A stretch of 64,000 bases of DNA, taken from NCBI RefSeq assembly GCF_007273535.1, contig NZ_RIBP01000001.1, forward strand, positions 372,001-436,000. The letters run 5' to 3'. Below, one piece after another: positions 58,466 through 64,000 of the stretch. This DNA is from Niallia circulans. Its GTDB lineage: Bacteria > Bacillota > Bacilli > Bacillales > Cytobacillaceae. Position numbers and translations under genes: made by a program. The notes beneath the pieces were generated by a model. The model was not told where the DNA came from and searched no databases. It saw only the letters and a list, made by a program, of their open reading frames with translations. Every line of letters starts with the position of its first letter. Within the stretch, counting starts at the first letter, position 1.

Positions 58466-58972
58466 TCGGGAATTTATTATTTTTAGCTCCTTCAATGTAA
58501 AGAAGCTATTACTTTACAAGTAGGTCTTGACTGACAATTTACATAAATAAAACATTAGCTGATTATTTTTACTATAAAATAGAAACTGGTAGAGCATTGA
58601 TTTGTTAATTGGTGCACAATATTTCTCTACTATCGGTAATAGATGGTAATATCTAAAATTAATATTTTTTATACGTACATTATAGTAAAATATACCTACA
58701 GTTAGGTACTTTGTTAGCAGTAGAATCTAGAAATCCTATTAAAATTTAGGGATATGTATTTCTGCTGTGTCAAACATAATTGGAATTAAAAAGGGTTTAA
58801 GTGAAAATATAAATAAAAGTATCGTAGACCTTTCTAAAAAAGATGGAAGCAAGGATCATTCATTATTAATTGGGTGCTTTTAATGAATGGGAGCTAGTAG
58901 CGCAACCGACCAACTTTCATAGGATTTTTCTGCTGTTAAATAAGTTAGATATTATATGAAGGAGAATGAATT
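58466..58972 (+). other. Intergenic region
   Basis: About 500 AT-rich bases. The only structure noted is the small palindrome TACCTA-CAGT-TAGGTA near 58693-58708. It should contain the promoter of the chemotaxis-like gene. No RNA gene or small frame with a good start is seen. Confidence 0.4.
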
Positions 58973-59893
58973 ATGCACCTTGAAAGATTGATAAAAAGCA
59001 ACCAGGTTTTTAATGAAAGTGCGATACTAGCGTCCATTGAAAGCTCATTGGCAATGATTGAGTTTGATACACAGGGGAAGGTTTTATGGGCTAATGAAAA
59101 CTTTGCAAAAACGATGGGGTATAAGGTCAACGAGATGCCAGGCTTATTGCATAAAAACTTTTGTACTACCGAGTTTTCTGCAAGTACGGAATATCTTCTT
59201 TTTTGGTCTAACCTAAGAAGCGGGAAAACCTTTCAGGAAAAAATATTAAGACTAACAAAAACTGGAGAGAAGAAATGGCTAGAAGCCACCTATACTCCTA
59301 TTTATAATCAAGCTGGCAGTGTAGAGGGAGTTCTCAAAATCGCTACTGACATAACAGAGAGAGAAATTAAATCAGCTGAAGTAGCTTCACAATTACTCAG
59401 CATGTCAGAGGAAATTAATAAAAAAGTGATGCGCGGCATAAAAAAAAGCGAGGAAGCAAATGATTCTATTACAGATTTAGTAACTAAATCTGAAGGAAAC
59501 TTGGAGATTCTTCATTCATTAGATGGACAAGCACAGTCCATCCAAACAATAATAAAAACGATTCGTGAGATTGCCAGACAAACGAATTTACTTGCAATTA
59601 ATGCTGCAATAGAAGCCTCAAGAGCTGGTGAATTTGGCAGGGGATTTAGTGTTGTAGCACAAGAGGTGAGAAAATTGGCCAATCGTGTCCAAAATTCAAT
59701 CCAAGATATTAATTCACATGTTGAAGGAATTACAACGGAAATCACTAAAATTAACGAGGCTACCGTGGATTCCCAACAGGGAGTTTCTGAGAATCAAACC
59801 TTGAATGAAAAAATAGTAGTATCGTTTAAGGAAATTGGGGATGCTGCTAAAGAATTGGAACTGCAAGCTGTAGTGTTAAAAGAAATATTTTAA
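58973..59893 (+). CDS. Soluble PAS-domain methyl-accepting chemotaxis protein
   Basis: A 306-aa cytoplasmic transducer. Residues about 20-135 form one PAS domain ([33 protein letters not shown]). The rest is a shortened MCP signalling coiled coil with the highly conserved tip [20 protein letters not shown] and [20 protein letters not shown]. It lacks transmembrane segments and HAMP, so it senses an internal signal, possibly redox or oxygen if the PAS binds a cofactor. GAAGGAG precedes the ATG. Confidence 0.9.
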   Translation: MHLERLIKSNQVFNESAILASIESSLAMIEFDTQGKVLWANENFAKTMGYKVNEMPGLLHKNFCTTEFSASTEYLLFWSNLRSGKTFQEKILRLTKTGEKKWLEATYTPIYNQAGSVEGVLKIATDITEREIKSAEVASQLLSMSEEINKKVMRGIKKSEEANDSITDLVTKSEGNLEILHSLDGQAQSIQTIIKTIREIARQTNLLAINAAIEASRAGEFGRGFSVVAQEVRKLANRVQNSIQDINSHVEGITTEITKINEATVDSQQGVSENQTLNEKIVVSFKEIGDAAKELELQAVVLKEIF

Positions 59894-59899
59894 AATAAG

Positions 59900-59936
59900 A
59901 CGCCTTTGTAGATATTTCTGCAAGGCGTTTTTTTGT
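59900..59936 (+). terminator. Terminator
   Basis: ACGCCTT and AAGGCGT form a 7-bp stem, extended with a bulge, followed by seven Ts. Confidence 0.85.
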
Positions 59937-60066
59937 TTCAAAATTACTTGCTATTAGCGGTTATAATTTACTAAGAGGTTTAGCTAAATTGTGTCAAAAG
60001 TAGGCGTGTACAAAATATTCTCCAGTGATAGAATTATAATTATATTTATGAACGAGGTGAAGGTTA

Positions 60067-60582
60067 ATGATGAATAATGCAGATGTGTTAATGGTGATAG
60101 ATTTACAAGATGGAGTTTGTTACAGTGGAGAAGAGCATTTATATGAGTTAGATGCTTTACTTGAAAAAGTTAATCATAGAATCGCTGTATATAGAAGATT
60201 AAATAAACCGATTATTTTTGTTCAGCATGGTGATGAAGAGTTAGTTCCAGAAGAAGAGGCGTGGGCAATGCATGCCAATTTAGATGTACAAGACCAAGAT
60301 TATTTTGTAAGAAAAACGCATGCAAACTCATTTTACCAAACAACTTTGAAGACAGTTTTAGACCAACTATCTGTCCAAAAAATTGAATTTTGTGGCGCCC
60401 AAACAGAATACTGTATGGATGCAACTGTTAAATTTGCACATGGACTAGGATATGAAAATGTCATGTATAAAAAAGCAACCTCCACCTTAAATAATTCATT
60501 TATGTCAGCAAAAGACACGATAAGTTTTTATGAAAATATTTGGAATAATCGCTACTTGCAGCTAATCGATGATGAAAGCTAA
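60067..60582 (+). CDS. Cysteine hydrolase (isochorismatase family)
   Basis: A 171-aa hydrolase. The catalytic triad is visible as Asp in LMVIDLQDGVCYSG (about residue 10), Lys in QDYFVRKTHANSFYQ and Cys in EFCGAQTEYCMDATVKFAHG. Family members include nicotinamidase, isochorismatase and other amidohydrolases; the substrate cannot be told. GAGGTGAAGG precedes two adjacent ATG codons (60067, 60070). Single gene. Confidence 0.88.
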   Translation: MMNNADVLMVIDLQDGVCYSGEEHLYELDALLEKVNHRIAVYRRLNKPIIFVQHGDEELVPEEEAWAMHANLDVQDQDYFVRKTHANSFYQTTLKTVLDQLSVQKIEFCGAQTEYCMDATVKFAHGLGYENVMYKKATSTLNNSFMSAKDTISFYENIWNNRYLQLIDDES

Positions 60583-60755
60583 CAGCTATTGTCTTTAAGT
60601 TGTTATTACTATATTATGGAAAAAACGAACAGCAGAAGGATAATAATACAGCAGATAAATATATCAATTTATTGTCCGAAAATTTATAAATATAAACCTC
60701 ATATTGGTGATATACTTAAATTAATTATTAAAATAAATCTAGTGAGGTGTGTATT

Positions 60756-61181
60756 ATGGGAACAGGAGATAAAGCATTAATTACGGTAGAAACTATCGTT
60801 AATGCCCCAGTGGAGAAAGTATGGGATTTTTGGACAAAGCCAGAGCATATAACAAATTGGTCCTTTGCTTCAGACGATTGGCATGCACCAAGAGCAGAAA
60901 ATGATTTAAGAGCAGGAGGAAAATTCCTTACTCGAATGGAAGCAAAGGATGGCAGTTTTGGATTTGATTTCGGCGGAGTGTATGATGAGGTTAAGCCAAA
61001 CGAATTTATTTCCTATACACTTGGAGATGATCGCAAGGTTACTGTTTCTTTCCTTAGTCAAGATAATCACACTAAAGTAGTTCAGAGCTTCGAAGCAGAA
61101 GATACTAATTCCAATGAACAGCAAAGGGCAGGCTGGCAGGCATTTCTTCAAAATTTCAAAAGCTATACAGAGCGTTCTTAA
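60756..61181 (+). CDS. SRPBCC (AHSA1-type) domain protein
   Basis: A 141-aa START-like protein. ITVETIVNAPVEKVWDFWTK opens it and GGKFLTRMEAKDGSFGFDFG, then TKVVQSFEAED and QQRAGWQAFLQNFKSY, follow the AHSA1 pattern. These proteins form a hydrophobic cavity for small ligands, and some bind Hsp90-like partners. The ATG at 60756 follows AGTGAGGTG. Single gene with its own terminator. Confidence 0.85.
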   Translation: MGTGDKALITVETIVNAPVEKVWDFWTKPEHITNWSFASDDWHAPRAENDLRAGGKFLTRMEAKDGSFGFDFGGVYDEVKPNEFISYTLGDDRKVTVSFLSQDNHTKVVQSFEAEDTNSNEQQRAGWQAFLQNFKSYTERS

Positions 61182-61189
61182 TATTGTTT

Positions 61190-61217
61190 ACCTTCCCTTG
61201 GCGGAAGGTTTTTTTTT
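61190..61217 (+). terminator. Terminator
   Basis: ACCTTCC and GGAAGGT form a perfect stem around CTTGGC, followed by eight or more Ts. Confidence 0.88.
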
Positions 61218-61352
61218 ATTGCTATGAGTGTGACATGAAGACTCGTTATTTTATTACTTAACAGCACATTGTAATTTAACATTATATTTAGTAATTCTAC
61301 TAAGTATTAATAAACAAGTTATAAGTATTGTTAACATATGGTAATCATAAAT

Positions 61353-61392
61353 AATGCCCGAACCTTGATTATGTAGGGTTCAGGCATTATTT
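61353..61392. terminator. Hairpin, probable terminator of the drug exporter
   Basis: AATGCCCGAACC (61353-61364) pairs with GGTTCAGGCATT (61377-61388) except for one mismatch, downstream of the leftward gene ending at 61463. Confidence 0.65.
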
Positions 61393-61462
61393 ATATTTTT
61401 GCTGAATAACTGTACTATTTTAACAAAGTGAAATTACTACCACATGTTTTATACTGGTACGA

Positions 61463-62989
61463 TTATTCGTTCGGCGTTGTTGAGAGCACTTCTTTTTTCA
61501 AAAACCAACATAAGACAAACGCGATAATCGCAATGATAAATGAATACATGTAAATATGCTGGAATGAGTCAATGAATAATGTGTTAATCTGTGTTAGCAA
61601 CCCTTTTGGTAAACCTGCAGGCACACCGCCGGCAGCTAAGGTATTCATATTTTCGGCCATACTTGCGGGAAGCTTATCACCTATGCCTTGCAATTTCGAT
61701 GTAAGTGTTGATGATAACAAGTTACCAAATAAACTAACCCCGACTGTAGCCCCGATTGTTTGGAATAATGGAACAGTCGCAAGTGCAATGCCTTTATTTT
61801 CTTTGTCAACAGACTCTTGAACAATGAGGTTATCACCACCAAATAAAACGCCTAAACCAAGACCTGTAATGAAAAAGAAGATGGTAATTTGAACAATCGT
61901 TGTAGAAATGCTCATATGTGAAAATAAGTAGAATCCAATAATCGGCATGATAAAGGCAATGCCAAATAGTTCTCTGTAACGTACTTTTGTTATAAGAAAT
62001 CCACTTACCATAGCTGATCCAACTGCTCCTACCATCATTGGCAATGTCAAGTACCCGGCCTCAGTTGCAGTCAGTCCCAGCACATTTTGCGCAAAATACG
62101 GGAAGGAAGAGAAGGATCCCATTAAACCAATTCCAACTGTGAAAACAATTAAAGATAGGACAAGAATATTGCGGTTTTTAAATAAATGTAAAGGTACAAT
62201 CGGTTCTTTCACCTTACTCTCGACAAAGAGGAAAATTCCAAATAAAACGGCACCAAGGAATAGCAAACCTATAATTAATGGAGAGCCCCATGTATAACCA
62301 TTATTTTCAACAAGAACTGGTGTTATTAGCAAGGAAACAATCGTAGCAATTAATAATAAAGCGCCTCCCCAATCAATAACCACTTGTTTCTTCATAGCTG
62401 TTTCCAGTAACCCACTTGCTAGAAGAAGTGCTGCGATGAGTCCAACAGGAATATTAACAAAGAAAATCCAATGCCAACTTACTTGATCGACAAAATATCC
62501 GCCCATTAATGGCCCTAATAACATTGGAATAAACATGATTGGACCCATAAAGCCTTGAACCTTTGCTCGTTGTTCAACTGGAAATAAATCACTTGATATG
62601 GTCATGGCAAGCGGCATTAACCCACCAGCTCCTAAACCTTGAATTCCCCGGCCAATAAGAAGCAATGTCATGGAATCCGCTAATCCGCAAACTATCGAAC
62701 CAACAATGAAAAAAGCCATACTCATTAAATATATTTTTTTTCGGCCCATTAAATCGGCTAATTTACCAAGTAGTGGCATGAATGCAGACATTGTCAGCAT
62801 ATATACACCGCCGACCCAACCATACATCGCCAAACCACCTAAATCACGAATGATTGTGGGCATTGCTGTATTAACAACTGTCTCATCTAGCTCAGAAAAA
62901 ATCAGGCCAATTATTAAACCTAACATTACCAGTATTTTATTGCTTTTATCAGCTAAAGCTGGTTCCTTATACTTTGAAATACTTTCCAT
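61463..62989 (-). CDS. DHA2 family MFS multidrug transporter (EmrB/QacA type)
   Basis: Fourteen-helix drug/H+ antiporter of 508 aa. FSELDETVVNTAMPTIIRDL in helix 1 (motif D1), GKLADLMGRKKIYLMSMAFF in loop 2-3, RGIQGLGAGGLMPLAMTISS in helix 4, and GFMGPIMFIPMLLGPLMGGY (motif C of antiporters) are all present. It exports hydrophobic or cationic compounds. GGGTTAGATG lies before the ATG, a poor ribosome binding site. No regulator is adjacent; the next gene is divergent at 63280. Confidence 0.9.
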   Translation of the reverse strand: MESISKYKEPALADKSNKILVMLGLIIGLIFSELDETVVNTAMPTIIRDLGGLAMYGWVGGVYMLTMSAFMPLLGKLADLMGRKKIYLMSMAFFIVGSIVCGLADSMTLLLIGRGIQGLGAGGLMPLAMTISSDLFPVEQRAKVQGFMGPIMFIPMLLGPLMGGYFVDQVSWHWIFFVNIPVGLIAALLLASGLLETAMKKQVVIDWGGALLLIATIVSLLITPVLVENNGYTWGSPLIIGLLFLGAVLFGIFLFVESKVKEPIVPLHLFKNRNILVLSLIVFTVGIGLMGSFSSFPYFAQNVLGLTATEAGYLTLPMMVGAVGSAMVSGFLITKVRYRELFGIAFIMPIIGFYLFSHMSISTTIVQITIFFFITGLGLGVLFGGDNLIVQESVDKENKGIALATVPLFQTIGATVGVSLFGNLLSSTLTSKLQGIGDKLPASMAENMNTLAAGGVPAGLPKGLLTQINTLFIDSFQHIYMYSFIIAIIAFVLCWFLKKEVLSTTPNE

Positions 62990-63279
62990 TCATCTAACCC
63001 TTTCAACATTTGATAAACGGATTATATAAATTATTTATGAACTATATGTGAACTTTGGATGAGAATTAATAAAGAATATGAAATCGATACGTTCTCTAGA
63101 AGAAACATTTATCGTTCAAGTATTCTTTGAACTGACGTTATAGAACAAATAATTCTATTGAAGAAGGAATAAGCAGAGATACATAGAATTATGATATTTG
63201 CATTTTATTTATAAAAAATATAAAAAATAGAATTATTAAGTAGAGGATAAGTTATATTTAACTAGAGAGTTGGGTTTAG

Positions 63280-63750
63280 ATGAAAATAGATTATTTTTTG
63301 GAATTTCCCTATGCAGAATTGCGTTCACAAGATGGAAAGAGCTACTTTAAAATTTGTAGTTATGCAAATGCCTATTCAGATGCAGATAACATCAATGATT
63401 TGGATTGGCATCGAAATTTTATGATTTTGCATATACCAGGATTCAAAGCTGAACTAAATGAGGTTATATTAGAAGGGCGCTTAATAAAATTTTATATACA
63501 AGAATTAAAGTCTTTTTCTGCAATAAAAAAGAAAACTGTTATATTTGAAGCCTCTGAACCTTTTTTTGAGCTGACTTTTACTTTGGATGCTAGAAAAAAG
63601 GTAGAAATAGCAGGAGTTGTACAGATTCCTGTAGGAACTGGAAATAAACTTCAATTTTCATACGAAACAGATTTAACCTATGTTGATTTATTTATTAAAG
63701 GATTAGAGGACATTTTAGTGAAATTTCCAGTTAAGGAGATGAAGAGTTGA
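63280..63750 (+). CDS. Hypothetical protein, WapI-type immunity-like
   Basis: A 156-aa soluble protein. DLDWHRNFMILHIPGFKAEL, KFYIQELKSFSAIKKKT, FEASEPFFELTFTLDARKKV and NKLQFSYETDLTYVDLFIKG follow the pattern I associate with the WapI family of immunity-type proteins from contact-dependent toxin loci. That assignment is from memory and tentative. TAGAGAGTTGGG before the ATG is a weak ribosome binding site. The next gene overlaps its stop. Confidence 0.55.
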   Translation: MKIDYFLEFPYAELRSQDGKSYFKICSYANAYSDADNINDLDWHRNFMILHIPGFKAELNEVILEGRLIKFYIQELKSFSAIKKKTVIFEASEPFFELTFTLDARKKVEIAGVVQIPVGTGNKLQFSYETDLTYVDLFIKGLEDILVKFPVKEMKS

Positions 63751-64000
63751 AACTAGACATCGGATTCTTACCAAAGTATTATTATAGCAAAGATCCAGAT
63801 GCAGGAGGTTGTTTCCCTTTTGGCATGGAAGAGACACCTTCGTATGTCTTTTCTATGGATAATTTATATCTTCCTGAATGTAATAAAAACTTTGTTCCAA
63901 GCTTGATGGAGAATATTCAAGCATTCCCGCTTTATTTCTGTGCAGAGTTTTCAAGCTTTTGGAAGAAGGACTACGAAGAAAAATGTTACAAAGGTGATAT
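63747..64000 (+). CDS. Hypothetical protein, 5' part
   Basis: An open frame starting at TTG 63747, with AAGGAG 8 nt upstream, runs to the end of the window. It overlaps the previous stop by 4 bases and is clearly coupled to it. About 84 residues are visible: KLDIGFLPKYYYSKDPDAGG, then FPFGMEETPSYVFSMDNLYL, and a Cys-containing aromatic region. I do not recognise the family; it could be a second immunity-like protein. Confidence 0.65.
   Translation, partial: MKLDIGFLPKYYYSKDPDAGGCFPFGMEETPSYVFSMDNLYLPECNKNFVPSLMENIQAFPLYFCAEFSSFWKKDYEEKCYKGD

Noticed and set aside
60589..60780. 63-aa frame upstream of the SRPBCC gene
   Set aside because: No ribosome binding site, skewed Ile/Lys composition, and it overlaps the start of the real gene.

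Overview
The window reads as chromosomal DNA of a low-GC, spore-forming Bacillaceae (Bacillus/Niallia-like). The signs are AT-rich intergenic DNA, strong AAGGAGG-type ribosome binding sites, many rho-independent terminators, a GerC-type germination lipoprotein, an Amj-type lipid II flippase, a YdfJ/YdfH/YdfI set, a KtrB-type K+ channel subunit and an Mrp antiporter operon. I see no rRNA, tRNA, CRISPR array, transposase or phage module.

Layout. 1-1.6 kb: 3' end of an mrp Na+/H+ antiporter operon (mrpD end, E, F, G). 1.7-5 kb: YitT-family protein, several small proteins and a 33-codon gene. 5.1-6.5 kb: TetR regulator and NfsA-like nitroreductase. 6.5-6.8 kb: an intergenic element bounded by a 13-bp inverted repeat. 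7.0-11.7 kb: an inducible fructose-type PTS operon (split PRD regulator, IIB, IIA, IIC) ending in an AlsE-like epimerase, probably for D-allulose or a related ketohexose. 12.1-19.9 kb: a seven-gene acyl-glycosyl carotenoid operon (crtN, crtM, fni, CruF-like, acyltransferase, glycosyltransferase, crtP/crtNb-like). It is preceded by five palindromes at about 35-bp intervals, the first of which overlaps a consensus promoter.

20-26.6 kb: TRIC-family channel, Amj flippase, CBO0543-family protein, an orphan GerC lipoprotein and a frameshifted lipoprotein gene. 26.6-29.5 kb: VOC protein and a divergent MerR/MFS pair with a 19-bp-spacer promoter. 29.6-33.8 kb: two Gfo/Idh/MocA dehydrogenases and a ThuA-like protein, divergent from an AraC regulator. 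34.8-37.8 kb: KtrB-like transporter, histidine phosphatase and a membrane protein. 38.1-42.6 kb: MMPL transporter with a YdfH/YdfI-like two-component system. Paired GCCC...GTAC-like boxes stand at the same distance from the -10 of the transporter and of a 38-aa membrane protein.

42.8-46.5 kb: beta-glucoside operon (GH1 phospho-beta-glucosidase, EIIC, GntR). 46.9-49.2 kb: DUF2975/Xre cluster with a broken gene. 49.7-52.5 kb: MocR-type regulator and MFS exporter. 52.6-63 kb: FAD monooxygenase, PAS-GGDEF protein, DUF4181 protein, class I aldolase, GNAT, RidA-like protein, PAS-chemotaxis protein, cysteine hydrolase, SRPBCC protein and a DHA2 drug exporter. 63.3-64 kb: two hypothetical genes, the first resembling WapI-type immunity proteins; the second runs off the window.

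The least explained structures are the phased palindrome array of the carotenoid operon, with a sixth copy 13 kb away, and the shared promoter geometry of the YdfI-like regulon.
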